A stretch of DNA of 64,000 bases. It comes from Cytobacillus pseudoceanisediminis (lineage in GTDB: Bacteria; Bacillota; Bacilli; Bacillales; Cytobacillaceae). Numbering within the stretch: position 1 is the stretch's first letter; each line of letters begins with the position of its first letter. The position numbers were made by a program, and so were the translations under genes. Positions 42,216 through 51,765 of this stretch are shown here, one piece after another. The notes beneath the pieces are model-generated. The model ran no database searches. It had not been told where the DNA came from and saw only the letters and a program-made list of their open reading frames with translations. The stretch is from positions 3,038,001 through 3,102,000 of the forward strand of contig NZ_CP097349.1 in assembly GCF_023516215.1 (NCBI RefSeq). Direction: 5' to 3'.

Positions 42216-42348
42216 TCCAATCCCTCCTGTACTTTTTTTATCCTGTTCCCTTATACAAGCAGAAAAAAACTTTTCTTAGAAAAATGTTAAAGGAGTTTGT
42301 CCTGTTAACTAGAATCTAAGGGTTAGGAAAAATAAAGGAGTGTCCAGG

Positions 42349-42849
42349 ATGGAAATTAGGCTTCTGCGTCCGGATGATGCTGAAATCTACAAAGAGATTA
42401 GATTGGAAGGGTTAAAAAAGAATCCGGAAGCATTTGGTTCAAGCTATGAGGAGGAAGCCGGGAGGCCTCCTGAAGTGTATGGTGAAAGATTTAAGGGGGA
42501 TAACTCCTTTCACTTCGGCGCATTTGAAAATGGAAAACTTATAGGTGTTGTCAGTTTAGTACGAGAAACCGGATTGAAAGTAAATCATCGGTCCAATATT
42601 TATGCGATGTACGTTACAGAGTCATGGCGTCAGAATGGCGTTGGCAAGTGCCTGGTGGGCAAAGCTGTGGAAAAGGCACGCTCCTGGGATGGGGTTGAAC
42701 AAATCCACCTGGCTGTAATGTCTGAAAATATTCCTGCTAAAAAGCTATATGCTTCTTTTGGCTTCGAGGTTTACGGAAAGGAGAGGCACGCTCTTAAGAT
42801 TGATGGAAAGTACTATGATGAAGACCTGATGGCACTGTTTTTATCATAA
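42349..42849 (+). CDS. GNAT N-acetyltransferase
   Basis: This 166-residue acetyltransferase has MEIRLLRPDDAEIYKEIRLE at the start and GVVSLVRETGLKVNHRSNIY. The acetyl-CoA-binding loop is WRQNGVGKCLVGKAVEKAR, and NIPAKKLYASFGFEVYGKE is the family C-terminal motif. The start has AAAGGAG eight bases upstream. The substrate is unknown. Monocistronic. Confidence 0.88.
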   Translation: MEIRLLRPDDAEIYKEIRLEGLKKNPEAFGSSYEEEAGRPPEVYGERFKGDNSFHFGAFENGKLIGVVSLVRETGLKVNHRSNIYAMYVTESWRQNGVGKCLVGKAVEKARSWDGVEQIHLAVMSENIPAKKLYASFGFEVYGKERHALKIDGKYYDEDLMALFLS

Positions 42850-42889
42850 AATAAGGCAGCTTCCTGTTTGAGGGGGCTGCCTTATTATC
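42848..42889. terminator. bidirectional terminator
   Basis: AATAAGGCAGC and GCTGCCTTATT pair around a long loop, between the convergent GNAT and SCP2 genes. Confidence 0.72.
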
Positions 42890-43214
42890 ATTGATATTTC
42901 TTTACAATTTCCTGCAGCTTCAGCGCCAGCCCCATTTTACCGTCTACTTTCAGGCTGCCTGTCATAAATGCCATGGTCGTGTTGAGATCATCTTTTAATA
43001 ACTTAGAAAAGTTTTTGTCTGACAGTTTCAGTGTCACTTCAGGCTCATGGGAAGCCCCTTCTTCCACTATGACTTTTCCCTCCTTTAATAAAATCTGGAT
43101 AGATCCGCTTTCTTCAAGGTCCACCTGAAATACCCGATTTTTCTCATCCTTGATATGAACGGGATCAGCGTTCATTTTATCTGCCAGCTGGTATAATTCA
43201 TCTTTGACTGCCAT
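42888..43214 (-). CDS. SCP2 sterol-binding-domain protein
   Basis: This 108-residue protein is a single SCP2 domain: RVFQVDLEESGSIQILLKEG, EPEVTLKLSDKNFSKLLKDD, then TMAFMTGSLKVDGKMGLALK. The fold has a hydrophobic tunnel for lipids or acyl chains. Stand-alone SCP2 proteins in Bacillus have no defined partner. GAGGAA lies before the ATG. Confidence 0.88.
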   Translation of the reverse strand: MAVKDELYQLADKMNADPVHIKDEKNRVFQVDLEESGSIQILLKEGKVIVEEGASHEPEVTLKLSDKNFSKLLKDDLNTTMAFMTGSLKVDGKMGLALKLQEIVKKYQ

Positions 43215-43317
43215 GGCATGTTCCTCCTTCTTTTATGAATGCCTGCTTAAATTATATTTCAACAGATAAACATAAATTCCTGCCATAAAATGAACGACTA
43301 TTCATTTCGCATCAAAA

Positions 43318-43351
43318 GAATAGCACCTTATTGATAAGGCGCTATTCTCAC
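43318..43351 (-). terminator. ggt terminator
   Basis: AGAATAGC, CCTTA and TAAGG, GCTATTCT pair with one bulge, just after the ggt stop; T-rich on the minus strand. Confidence 0.7.
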
Positions 43352-43356
43352 AAATC

Positions 43357-45138
43357 TTATTTGCTTTTCCCTTTTCCTTTCAAATCAACACCAATGGCAG
43401 CACCATTGCGGCTTGAATCTGCCACACCTTTGAAAATTCCTTTGTCCCGGTCGATCAAAATACTTTGGACGTTTCCAATCGTGGTCGGACTCGGACCGAA
43501 GCTATGCCCCATCCCTTTTAGCCTATTAATAACTTCTGAAGGAATGCCCTCTTCATAGCGGTAGGAATTCAGATTATTTGTATAGATTCGCGGTTCTTCA
43601 ACTGCTGCTTTTAGCTCCATGTCATATTCAATGGCGTAAAGGATCGTCTGCAGTACTGATGTTATAATCGTTGGGCCGCCTGGTGAACCGACAGTCAGGA
43701 CAGGCTCTCCATCTTCAAAGACAATCGTCGGGGTCATCGAGCTTAAAGGCCGCTTGTTTGGCTGGACTTCATTTGCCCCGCCCGGTACGGCATCAAAATC
43801 TGTCAGCTCATTATTCAGCATCAGCCCGTAGCCTGGAACCATGATTCCTGTTCCGAATACCTGTTCAATCGTTGTGGTATAAGAGACAACATTTCCCCAT
43901 CTGTCCGTTACAGAAAAATGAGTGGTCTCACCGTATTGGCGGTCATTCGGCTGTTCAGCTGCTTCATAATTGGCTTCACTGTTCTCATATTTCCAAGGAT
44001 CTCCCGCCTCCGGGCTTGGATTCACTTCATTCAGGCTGATCAGTTCCTGGCGCTCCTTAATATAATCAGGGTGAAGCAGCCCATTGACTGGGACATTTAC
44101 AAACTCTGGATCTCCTGCATATACGGCGCGGTCTGCATAGGCAAGATGCATGGTCTCAGCAAGCAGGTGATATTTCTCCCAGGATTTTAAATCATATTGT
44201 GATAGATTAAAATCATCCAGAATCTTCAGCATCTGCAGCAAAAACACTCCGCCAGAGCTTGGGGGCGGCATGCTCGCAATTTCATACCCCTGGTAATCTC
44301 CCCAAATAGGCTCATCAATAGTCACTTCATATCCCGCAAGGTCTTCAGGTGTCATGGATCCGCCAAAATCCTGCACCACACCAGCAAGAGCTTCTGCGAT
44401 TTTCCCATTATAAAAAGCGTCTGTCCCGCCAGCACGTATCATCTTCAGGGTTTTTGCAAGATCCTTCTGTACTAGACGCTCCCCTTCTTCAATAGGTTCG
44501 CCCTTAGGCAAAAACACTTTGCCGGCAGCTGTTCTGCCAAGCTTGTCCTGATTATCGGCAATCGCATCGGCTAATACAGAATCTATTGGGAATCCTTTAT
44601 CTGCCAGCTTAATGGCAGGGCCGATCAGCTGCTGCATAGGGCGTGTTCCCCATTTTTCAAGGGCCGTTTCCAATCCTTTCAATGTGCCGGGCACACCGAC
44701 TGCCGTACCGCCAGTTGAACGCTCCGCAAATGGAATCGGCTTTCCGTTTTCATCCAGGAACATATCTGGTGCGGCACCTGCTGGAGCGCGCTCACGGCTG
44801 TTAATAATGCTGGTTTCTTTCGTTTTGCCATCATAGACCATCATGAAACCACCCCCGCCAATTCCGGACATCATTGGTTCCACAACATTAAGGGCGAATT
44901 GGACTGCGACAGCCGCATCGATGGCATTACCGCCATTTTTCAAGACATCTGCCCCAATTTTTGATGCCAGCGGATGGGCTGAAGCCACCATTCCGTCCTT
45001 GCCAACATCAACCTGGCTATAGCCGCCATAGCCATCATCAGGCTTCGGCTTTTTCGCCTGCCCGGTTAAAGGCATGGTTCCGGCAACTAGTAAAATACTT
45101 AAAAGCATTAGGACACTAGCTTTCAAAACTCTTCTCAT
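43357..45138 (-). CDS. ggt: gamma-glutamyltranspeptidase
   Basis: A 593-residue secreted Ntn hydrolase. After a Sec signal peptide (RRVLKASVLMLLSILLVAG) comes the large subunit with GMVASAHPLASKIGADVLKN and the substrate-binding RERAPAG. The autocleavage site and nucleophilic Thr are in YGETTHFSVTDRWGNVVS. The small subunit follows with NKRPLSSMTPTI and VGSPGGPTIITSV. It cleaves gamma-glutamyl bonds of glutathione or polyglutamate. The ATG seven bases after AAGGAGG is chosen; an ATG two codons earlier abuts that site. Confidence 0.96.
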   Translation of the reverse strand: MRRVLKASVLMLLSILLVAGTMPLTGQAKKPKPDDGYGGYSQVDVGKDGMVASAHPLASKIGADVLKNGGNAIDAAVAVQFALNVVEPMMSGIGGGGFMMVYDGKTKETSIINSRERAPAGAAPDMFLDENGKPIPFAERSTGGTAVGVPGTLKGLETALEKWGTRPMQQLIGPAIKLADKGFPIDSVLADAIADNQDKLGRTAAGKVFLPKGEPIEEGERLVQKDLAKTLKMIRAGGTDAFYNGKIAEALAGVVQDFGGSMTPEDLAGYEVTIDEPIWGDYQGYEIASMPPPSSGGVFLLQMLKILDDFNLSQYDLKSWEKYHLLAETMHLAYADRAVYAGDPEFVNVPVNGLLHPDYIKERQELISLNEVNPSPEAGDPWKYENSEANYEAAEQPNDRQYGETTHFSVTDRWGNVVSYTTTIEQVFGTGIMVPGYGLMLNNELTDFDAVPGGANEVQPNKRPLSSMTPTIVFEDGEPVLTVGSPGGPTIITSVLQTILYAIEYDMELKAAVEEPRIYTNNLNSYRYEEGIPSEVINRLKGMGHSFGPSPTTIGNVQSILIDRDKGIFKGVADSSRNGAAIGVDLKGKGKSK

Positions 45139-45258
45139 ATTCATCCTCCTTCAGTTATGTTATACACGTCTAACTTAAGAGGAAGGAAAAGGATTATCAA
45201 GGAATAAGAGTTAATATTCTGAAAGTTAAATCTATTTTACTAGATTATGTGATACAAG

Positions 45259-45851
45259 CTAGGAAGAAATGAGGAGTTTATTTTTTAAAAGCAAGAATTT
45301 CTTCAACTCTGCAATCCCCAGCTCTGCAGAGGTTTCAACGTATCCGACAATCTGCTGAAATATAAACACTTCAAGGGGCTTCTCAGCGTCCTTTTTATCG
45401 TATTCAAATTCGTTTTAAACAAATGGAAGAAATAAGCTGACTTGTTTGGAAGAAATCTCTTCTAAGTCTGGCAGGTTCAAATTTCATAGGGCCGTAATGT
45501 CCAGAGAGCTTTGCATTACACAGGCGAAAATCATTATGATAGCGGGTAAGACCTCGTCATCTTTTTCCATTCTGTTTTTCAGCCTGGGAAGATAGAATCC
45601 TGTCAGCCAGACATGGTCTGCAATTAAGTGGATGTAATAGCCGAGGATGTAAGGTGAATGACTTATATTCCTGTATTTATAAACAATACTCTTATAATCA
45701 TCCGTTCTCCCTTTATAAAAATGGGAAAGATCCCTTTGGGAGAAACAGCGTCTGGTGCTATTCCCCCCAATAAAAAAGCTGCTCTGTCCTCTATTTTCAT
45801 TCTGGATGCAATTTCATTGTTGATGATGCTATGCATCACTTTGGAACCCAT
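45259..45851 (-). pseudogene. zinc-dependent phospholipase C-like gene, multiple frameshifts
   Basis: About 197 residues when three frame changes are repaired. In order the pieces read GSKVMHSIINNEIASRMKIE, FLLGGIAPDAVSPK, then SHFYKGRTDDYKSIVYKYRN, YYIHLIADHVWLTGFYLPRL, YHNDFRLCNAKLSGHYGPMK and FEYDKKDAEKPLEVFIFQQI. This is the zinc-dependent phospholipase C/GPLD1-like family (His-Asp ligands). The breaks lie at short runs: G (45732-45734), C (45544-45546) and A (45413-45416). The last has the opposite sign to the others. A true pseudogene or assembly errors are both possible. AAGGGGGAG precedes the ATG. Confidence 0.7.
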
Positions 45852-45866
45852 TATTCTCCCCCTTAT

Positions 45867-46379
45867 TTACCAGGGCAGACCTGTACCGTATGTCTTTGCC
45901 CTGGCTTCACTGTCCTTTCTCCGTTTTTTGCGAATTTCCGCACGTTCTTTTGCTGATTCATATAAGCTCTTTTCTTCATCTGTCTCAGGCACAACCGCCG
46001 GCACCGGAGTCGGCTTTCCATTCTCGTCAACCGCAACCATTGTCAAAAAGGACATAGCACACACATTTCGGTCCCCGGTCAGCAGGTCTTCTGCAATTAC
46101 TTTTACAAAGATCTCCATTGATGTCCGGCCTGTATAGGTCACAAAGGCCTCCAGGCAGACTGAGTTGCCTTCATAAACCGGATGAAGAAAGTCAACAGAA
46201 TCTGTAGAAGCGGTTACGACATTTCTTCTCCCGTGCCTCATCGCCGCGATGGCTGCCACATCATCAATATAAGCCATTAGCTTGCCGCCAAATAGTGTTC
46301 CATATGTATTCGTGTCTGGCGGAAGCACAATGCTTGTTTTTACCGTAAAAGATTCTCTGCATGTTTTTGTTTCATTCAT
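45867..46379 (-). CDS. acyl-CoA thioesterase, hotdog fold (YkhA-like)
   Basis: This 170-residue acyl-CoA hydrolase has TLFGGKLMAYIDDVAAIAAM containing the catalytic Asp and the hotdog helix, ASTDSVDFLHPVYEGNSVCL and CAMSFLTMVAVDENGKPTPV. A Lys/Arg/Glu-rich C-terminal helix follows. The start is at MNETKTCRES, with AGGAGG upstream. It cleaves acyl-CoA thioesters; chain preference is unknown. Confidence 0.92.
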   Translation of the reverse strand: MNETKTCRESFTVKTSIVLPPDTNTYGTLFGGKLMAYIDDVAAIAAMRHGRRNVVTASTDSVDFLHPVYEGNSVCLEAFVTYTGRTSMEIFVKVIAEDLLTGDRNVCAMSFLTMVAVDENGKPTPVPAVVPETDEEKSLYESAKERAEIRKKRRKDSEARAKTYGTGLPW

Positions 46380-46491
46380 GTTGTTCCCTCCTGTTTTATT
46401 AAAGCATATCAAAAGCTGATGGCTAATTAAAATTATTTGGATAGATAGTAAAAAAACATTGCCAAAAATATCCTATCATCATATAATTTTA

Positions 46492-46506
46492 TTGACCAGT
46501 GTTCAA
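46492..46506. promoter_or_regulatory. TetR operator 1
   Basis: TTGACCAGTGTTCAA is a palindrome (TTGA-CCA-G-TG-TTCAA with near-perfect arms) just upstream of the tetR start. The same element recurs inverted at 47134-47148. Two copies flanking tetR mark it as the operator. Confidence 0.7.
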
Positions 46507-46523
46507 TAACGAAAGGTGATTCC

Positions 46524-47096
46524 ATGAGTCCAAGAAAATCAGCCCATGACGAACTAACAAAAGAAGCCATTATTTCTGTAGCACGTGACCTGTTTGTTCA
46601 GGAAGGATATGCCGCAGCATCCATGAGAAAAATTGCGGACACCCTTCAGTGCAGCCATGGTGCCATCTATTATCATTTCAAAAACAAGGCTCAATTATTT
46701 TATGAAATTGTTGAAGCCGATTTTCAAAAACTTGATCAAGTCCTCGCCAGTGTCCTGAGAGAATCTGCAGATAGCAATGAACAAAAGCTTTTCAGCATTT
46801 TTTACCGTTATATACAATTTGGCCTGACCCATCAAAAACATTATGAGCTGATGTTTTTAATACGTGATGATGATGTGAAAGGCTATCTAAATGAAGGGCC
46901 AAACAAAAGCTACCTGCATTTTGCACAAGCGGTTAATTCACTCGCTCCCAAATCTCTCTCCATAAAGGATATTTGGTCTGTATTTCTAAGTCTGCACGGC
47001 TTTGTCACACATTATTGCAGAACGGAAACCACATTTGAAGAAGTGAAGGAACTCGCCTCTTCACATGCCCAATTTTTAATAAAAGCAATTTGTTAA
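46524..47096 (+). CDS. TetR-family transcriptional regulator
   Basis: This 190-residue repressor has an N-terminal helix-turn-helix (SVARDLFVQEGYAAASMRKI, then CSHGAIYYHFKNKAQLFYEI) and a helical ligand-binding domain with a TetR_C_33-like pattern (YIQFGLTHQKHYELMFLIRD). It probably represses itself and the downstream epimerase gene through the two palindromes. The ligand is unknown. Confidence 0.92.
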   Translation: MSPRKSAHDELTKEAIISVARDLFVQEGYAAASMRKIADTLQCSHGAIYYHFKNKAQLFYEIVEADFQKLDQVLASVLRESADSNEQKLFSIFYRYIQFGLTHQKHYELMFLIRDDDVKGYLNEGPNKSYLHFAQAVNSLAPKSLSIKDIWSVFLSLHGFVTHYCRTETTFEEVKELASSHAQFLIKAIC

Positions 47097-47133
47097 AGAA
47101 ATGTTATCGCATTTCTTTCATTTTTCCACTCAA

Positions 47134-47148
47134 TTGAACAGTGGTCAA
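47134..47148. promoter_or_regulatory. TetR operator 2
   Basis: TTGAACAGTGGTCAA is the reverse complement of operator 1 except at the central base. It lies in front of the epimerase gene. Confidence 0.7.
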
Positions 47149-47171
47149 TTAAATAAAAAGGATGATGACAA

Positions 47172-48122
47172 ATGATGAAAACAGCTGCAGTATTAGGAGC
47201 AACAGGCGGAATGGGCTATGCTTTGACAGAAGCATTATGCCGCAGAAATATTAAAACTATCGCTTTTGCAAGGTCTAACGAAAACCTTCTTAACTTTAAA
47301 AAAAGCTGGGGACAAAATGCTGTTATCCATGCTGGTGATGCCTTGAATCCAGATGATGTTGAGAAAGCAGTGTCCGAAGCAGATGCAGTGTTCCATGCCA
47401 TCAATATCCCTTACCCGGACTGGGATCCCACACTCTCAATTATCTTAAATAATATCCTGCAGGCCTGCAGCAAACATCATAAGCCTTTTATATATGCTGA
47501 TAATATATACTCCTATGGTCTTCAATCCAGCCCTGCAAACGAAGTTTCTCCCAAGAATCCGCACACGAAAAAAGGCATGCTGCGCCAGGACTTGATTGAG
47601 ACTATTAAAAGATCAGGGGTACCATATATCATTGCCCACTTCCCTGACTTTTACGGTCCTCATACAGGAAACACACTCTTACACTATACTCTCAGCCAAA
47701 TTATTGAAAAGAATAAGGGCATGTTTGTCGGCAAAACCAATATACCGAGAGAATTCATTTTCATTAAAGATGGAGCAGAAGCATTAGCCGAGCTTGCATT
47801 GAATGAAAACTCATATGGTGAAGCTTGGAATATCCCTGGTGCAGGAACCATTACCGGAGAAGAAATAGCCAGTATTGTATCTCAGCATCTTAGCAGAGGC
47901 GTTTCCTTCAGACCTGTCCATAAATGGATGATACGTGCAATCGGCCTATTTGATCCCATGATGAGAGAATATACAGAATTGATGTATTTGAATCAGACAC
48001 CTGTTATATTGGACGGCAGTAAATATGAAGCGAGAATTGGCACTCTTCCTAAAACATCATACGAGGCTGGGATTAAAGTAACACTGGATCATTTACTAAA
48101 CGAAAGGAATGCCGCATTCTAA
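47172..48122 (+). CDS. NAD(P)-dependent epimerase/dehydratase
   Basis: A 316-residue short-chain dehydrogenase of the extended type. Its N-terminal glycine motif is AVLGATGGMGYALTEAL, followed by YADNIYSYG with the catalytic Tyr region and IAHFPDFYGPHTGN. The C-terminal half binds the nucleotide-sugar or other substrate. It is under the adjacent TetR regulator. The substrate is unknown. A terminator overlaps its end. Confidence 0.85.
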   Translation: MMKTAAVLGATGGMGYALTEALCRRNIKTIAFARSNENLLNFKKSWGQNAVIHAGDALNPDDVEKAVSEADAVFHAINIPYPDWDPTLSIILNNILQACSKHHKPFIYADNIYSYGLQSSPANEVSPKNPHTKKGMLRQDLIETIKRSGVPYIIAHFPDFYGPHTGNTLLHYTLSQIIEKNKGMFVGKTNIPREFIFIKDGAEALAELALNENSYGEAWNIPGAGTITGEEIASIVSQHLSRGVSFRPVHKWMIRAIGLFDPMMREYTELMYLNQTPVILDGSKYEARIGTLPKTSYEAGIKVTLDHLLNERNAAF

Positions 48123-48138
48123 CGGCATTCCTTTATTT
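48108..48138. terminator. bidirectional terminator
   Basis: GGAATGCCG and CGGCATTCC pair around CATTCTAA, followed by TTTATTT, between the convergent epimerase and CorA genes. Confidence 0.78.
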
Positions 48139-49071
48139 GAAGAATGAATTCTTCTTTTTTCCCCTTAGGATATCACCCATCCAGCCTTTTTTAATAAGCA
48201 TGATATAGAGGGCTGCGGTAGAAGCGATGATTATGATAATGGAGAACAAATACCCATACTTCCATTCCAGTTCAGGCATAACTTTGAAGTTCATACCCCA
48301 GAGCGCTCCCCATGTTGCGATCGGAGTCATAAGGGTGGTAATGACCGTGAGTGTCTTCACGATTTCATTTCCCCGGTGCATGGATACCATTTCTTCAAAA
48401 TTAACCAGGTCATCAATTTCCTGCTGATACTCCCGCACCAGCGTATAGCCCCTTTCAATTCGCTTGCACGTTCTTTTAAATTCAGTTCCATCGGTGACAC
48501 CTTCACCAAACGTCTCTTCTACACCCAGCCTGATTTCCTTAACAGGAATCATAATATTCTTCCAAACCAGGATCTGGTGACGGAGCTCATAGATTTCCTC
48601 CAGGCGGTTAATATTATTTTTCTCTTTTATTTTCCATAGCAGCTCATTTAACCGTACTTCAAACTTATCAATCTTCTGGATGTTATCACTTAGGATTTCG
48701 CCTAAAATCACGAAAAATCCATCAATAGCATTATGGGTATAATCCATTTTTTTTAATAGCAATGAATCATCAGACTGAATGACAGACGAATCAAAGCTGA
48801 CAGTGATGAGAAAATCCCTTGTCAGAAAATAGTGGAACAAACTATTTTCATGCTGCTCCTTTGTTTTTTGCTGATAAATGAGCGAACCGCTAATAAATTC
48901 CTTACCGCGGACTGAAGTATCAATTTTCATTACATTTGTTTTATTCTCGGATGTATTCTTGGCCCATTCCTTTAAGACATCTTTATAGTCACCAGCCACC
49001 TGGTAATCTATTTCCTCCAAATGATCGTAACGGTGCCATTTCCAGTTATCTTCGTTATATTCTTTTTCCAT
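48133..49071 (-). CDS. CorA-family magnesium/divalent cation transporter
   Basis: About 312 residues from the chosen start (MEKEYNEDNWKWHRYDH). A large cytoplasmic domain precedes two C-terminal membrane helices, with the CorA filter GMN in WGALWGMNFKVMPE. KTLTVITTLMTPIATW is the conserved first helix. The tail is basic (KKKNSFFK). Two ATGs (49077 and 49071) follow AGGAAGG and either may be used. Members transport Mg2+, Co2+ or Zn2+; the ion here is not known. Confidence 0.88.
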   Translation of the reverse strand: MEKEYNEDNWKWHRYDHLEEIDYQVAGDYKDVLKEWAKNTSENKTNVMKIDTSVRGKEFISGSLIYQQKTKEQHENSLFHYFLTRDFLITVSFDSSVIQSDDSLLLKKMDYTHNAIDGFFVILGEILSDNIQKIDKFEVRLNELLWKIKEKNNINRLEEIYELRHQILVWKNIMIPVKEIRLGVEETFGEGVTDGTEFKRTCKRIERGYTLVREYQQEIDDLVNFEEMVSMHRGNEIVKTLTVITTLMTPIATWGALWGMNFKVMPELEWKYGYLFSIIIIIASTAALYIMLIKKGWMGDILRGKKKNSFFK

Positions 49072-49275
49072 CCCCATCTTCCTTCCTAACATCGTATCCT
49101 TATTTATATTTAATACATAATTCCCTTCTTGCTGCCTGAATAAAACCATTCATAAGGTGTAATTATTTCTAGCACTGGAAACAATGTAATAAAGATTAAA
49201 TGTTTGCTTTTAATTACGCCGGGTAAATAAACACCAAGACATACAAATCCAATTATTTGAAGGAGGAGCATAATC

Positions 49276-49539
49276 ATGAATTCTCGTCCGTTAAATCCAT
49301 ATCTATTAGCCGGTGTTGGCATTACAAGTATTTTATTGTTGGCAAGCAAAAATAATCGAAATAAGGTTCAGTCTCTTGCAGTTAAGATGAAAGGCCTGCT
49401 TCCGAACCGATTTATAAATGATACAGTGCCTGAAGAAAAACTTGGCCACCCGGACCCGCATAATATTGAAGATAATAAAATGGTTGACGAAGGTGCCATG
49501 TATTCAGTGAATTACTATAACGAAACCGTACAGCAATGA
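49276..49539 (+). CDS. small membrane protein, hypothetical
   Basis: This 87-residue protein has an N-terminal helix (NPYLLAGVGITSILLLASK), then a basic stretch and a polar tail ending YSVNYYNETVQQ. AAGGAGGAG lies before the ATG. It is followed by the RCK-domain protein on the same strand, 58 bases on. No function is recognised. Confidence 0.65.
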   Translation: MNSRPLNPYLLAGVGITSILLLASKNNRNKVQSLAVKMKGLLPNRFINDTVPEEKLGHPDPHNIEDNKMVDEGAMYSVNYYNETVQQ

Positions 49540-49597
49540 CCTAAGGACTGGCTTCCTTAGGTTTTTTACATAATTCTAAATTTTCGGAGGAAGCAAG

Positions 49598-50314
49598 ATG
49601 GGTGTTCTTTTCATCCTGATTTATTTGGGAATCGTTTTGGCTGTTATCGAAATTCATACGCTGATCTTCACATATACCGGGCTGGATAAGCCTATTGCGA
49701 GATTTCAGGTGATCAGCATGCTGACAGGAACCGGTTTTACAACCGGGGAATCTGAACTGATTATCGACCATCCAATCCGCAGAAGGTTCGGAGCCTTTTT
49801 AATTTTATTTGGCGCCTTTTCATTGGCAGTAATCATTTCGGCAATCAGCAGCATCCTCTCAGATGAATTCTTTACTGCCAAGATCTCGGTCGTCGCCGCT
49901 GTCCTGATCCTGGTTATTTTTATTTTAAAGATTCCTAAAGTGCGCGATTATCTTTCGGGGAAACTGGAGCATGAGCTCGAAGAACATTATGATTTTCGCG
50001 ATCTCCCGATAAGAGAAGCGCTGCTTACGGATGATACGGATCATGTATTGGACTATACCATCAATGAATCATGCGATTTCATTGGTAAAGAATTAAGGGA
50101 ATTGATTGAAGATGACGAAGATATTAATGTGCTGTACATCCAAAGAGGTGAAATAAAGATCAGAAAAGACCGGCTTATCACTGAGATTCAGGAGGGAGAT
50201 CATATCATCCTGTACGGAGATGAACAAACGATTGAGAGCAAATTCGGGGAAAAAATGAGGACAAAAAATAAAGCATCTGCCCATGACGGGAGATGCTTTC
50301 TCATTTTCAATTAA
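49598..50314 (+). CDS. membrane protein with TrkA-C (RCK_C) domain
   Basis: This 238-residue protein (as written) has two or three N-terminal membrane helices (VLFILIYLGIVLAVIEIHTL; RRFGAFLILFGAFSLAVIIS) and a linker. A C-terminal RCK_C/TrkA-C domain follows (ELIEDDEDINVLYIQRGEIK, ITEIQEGDHIILYGDEQTIE), which binds small ligands in cation transporters. The frame runs through its own terminator-like hairpin. One more A in the run at 50250-50255 would end it at 50271 as FGEKNEDKK, a likelier terminus. Ion-channel regulation is inferred. Confidence 0.8.
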   Translation: MGVLFILIYLGIVLAVIEIHTLIFTYTGLDKPIARFQVISMLTGTGFTTGESELIIDHPIRRRFGAFLILFGAFSLAVIISAISSILSDEFFTAKISVVAAVLILVIFILKIPKVRDYLSGKLEHELEEHYDFRDLPIREALLTDDTDHVLDYTINESCDFIGKELRELIEDDEDINVLYIQRGEIKIRKDRLITEIQEGDHIILYGDEQTIESKFGEKMRTKNKASAHDGRCFLIFN

Positions 50315-51631
50315 ACTGCTTGGCTGGCGATAGATAGAGTGTCAGGCCAATTTTTCTGCATACTGTTACATAATGCATCATGGCCAGGAGGACAGCTCCC
50401 ATATTCATGCCCATTATAATACCGTCCATCTGCAGGCTGTGCATGGATCCAAGCACGAACATGGCTGTAAATGAAACAACAGTTGACCATACTGAATGAT
50501 AAAACGCATCTTTCATGAGGCCCAGGCCGATTAAATAAGCCTGCATCGGGATAATGAAAAAGTGGAGCAGAAAAAATGGCCACAGCAGCTGTAAATAAAC
50601 GGCTGCATCTGTGGAGTGGAAAAACACCTCGGTCAGCGGCCGTGCAAAAAAATAGAAAAGAACGACCGATGGGATCCCGTATAAAAAGGTGACAAAGAAC
50701 ACCTGCTGAAGAAGTCTCCGAAGCTCCTCCAGATTTTTATCCGCATATTCTTTGGAGACTGTCGGAATCAGCATGATTAAAAATGAATGGGCAATGAAGG
50801 ATGGGAAAAACCGATCGTCATGGCGACACCAGCAAGCATTCCAAAATGTTCTGTTGCGACTTCGCCCGGCACTCCTGCCTTTAAAAGCGCCCCCTTAATC
50901 AAGAATGGCTGAACAGCATGTGTCAGGGCATGGAAAACTCTCAAAGCAGTCGTCGGCACTGAAACAGAGATTAAGTTCTGCCTGACACTACTTCCGCTTA
51001 CAAACTCAGATGGCTCTTTTTTAATACGGTGATACTGGATAATAAACATATTCAGCAAATAGAGAAAAACAACAATCTCACTTCCTACAAACGTACAAAA
51101 TGCAATAAAGACTGCTGTATTGACATCAAATTGAAAGGCCTGATAAAGAACCACGAGCAGAAGGAGCTGAACGGATTTGCGCAGAAAATTGGAGGCTGCA
51201 ATTTTCCCCATTTGATGCTTGCCCATGAAAAAGCCTCTGGCAATTGAGGAAAAAGACACGATTGGGATGAACCCGATTACAACCCATCTCAGGAGCGGAT
51301 GGTACTCATTAAAGACACTGACAAACGGAATGATTGCCGCTGCAATCGGAACCAAAACCGCTGTAAAGATAATGGTCAGCTTGATGACATGATGGAGCAT
51401 ACTGAGATGATACCTTTTATCCTTTTCAGCTATGAACTTGGAAATAGAGATTGGAAGCTCAAAACTGGCCAGCAGCACAATTAGAAATATGGTCGGCAAA
51501 ATCGACATGTACATGCCGAGTCCCCTCTCCCCCAGTTCCCGGGCAAGCACCATATTTACCACAAACTCTATACATTCGCTTGCAAAAGCAGCCAGTGCAA
51601 GCAATATGACTCCTTTGAAGAATTTACTCAT
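50307..51631 (-). CDS. MATE/oligosaccharide flippase-type protein, SpoVB/MurJ-like (frameshifted)
   Basis: About 441 residues after repair. The N-terminal piece starts SKFFKGVILLALAAFASECI and holds LARELGERGLGMYMSILPTI, the polysaccharide-biosynthesis/MVF family start; 12-14 helices are predicted. The two pieces (50777-51631 and 50307-50774) meet at a run of five A (50806-50810 forward). A sixth joins IGF to FPSFIAHSF. It resembles B. subtilis SpoVB/YtgP-type lipid-linked oligosaccharide flippases. The exact substrate is unknown. Confidence 0.85.
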
Positions 51632-51730
51632 TGCGCCTCTCCTTATATAATGCAGATTCTATATAAGATATGAGACATGCCCCAATAATATATTGCCCTT
51701 TTTGAACTTTTAAGAAAATTAATATAACGA

Positions 51731-51762
51731 AAAGGAGGGCAGGCTACCTGCCACCCTCCTTC
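51731..51762 (-). terminator. terminator of the YjiH operon
   Basis: On the minus strand GGAGGG, CAGG and CCTG, CCCTCC pair with a three-base bulge around TAG, followed by TTTT. Confidence 0.78.
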
Positions 51763-51765
51763 CAA

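Noticed and set aside
49110..49349. 79-residue minus-strand hydrophobic frame overlapping the CorA start and the 49276 gene
   Set aside because: It overlaps two better-supported genes, has a poor ribosome-binding site, and its Phe/Leu/Ile content follows the A-rich opposite strand.
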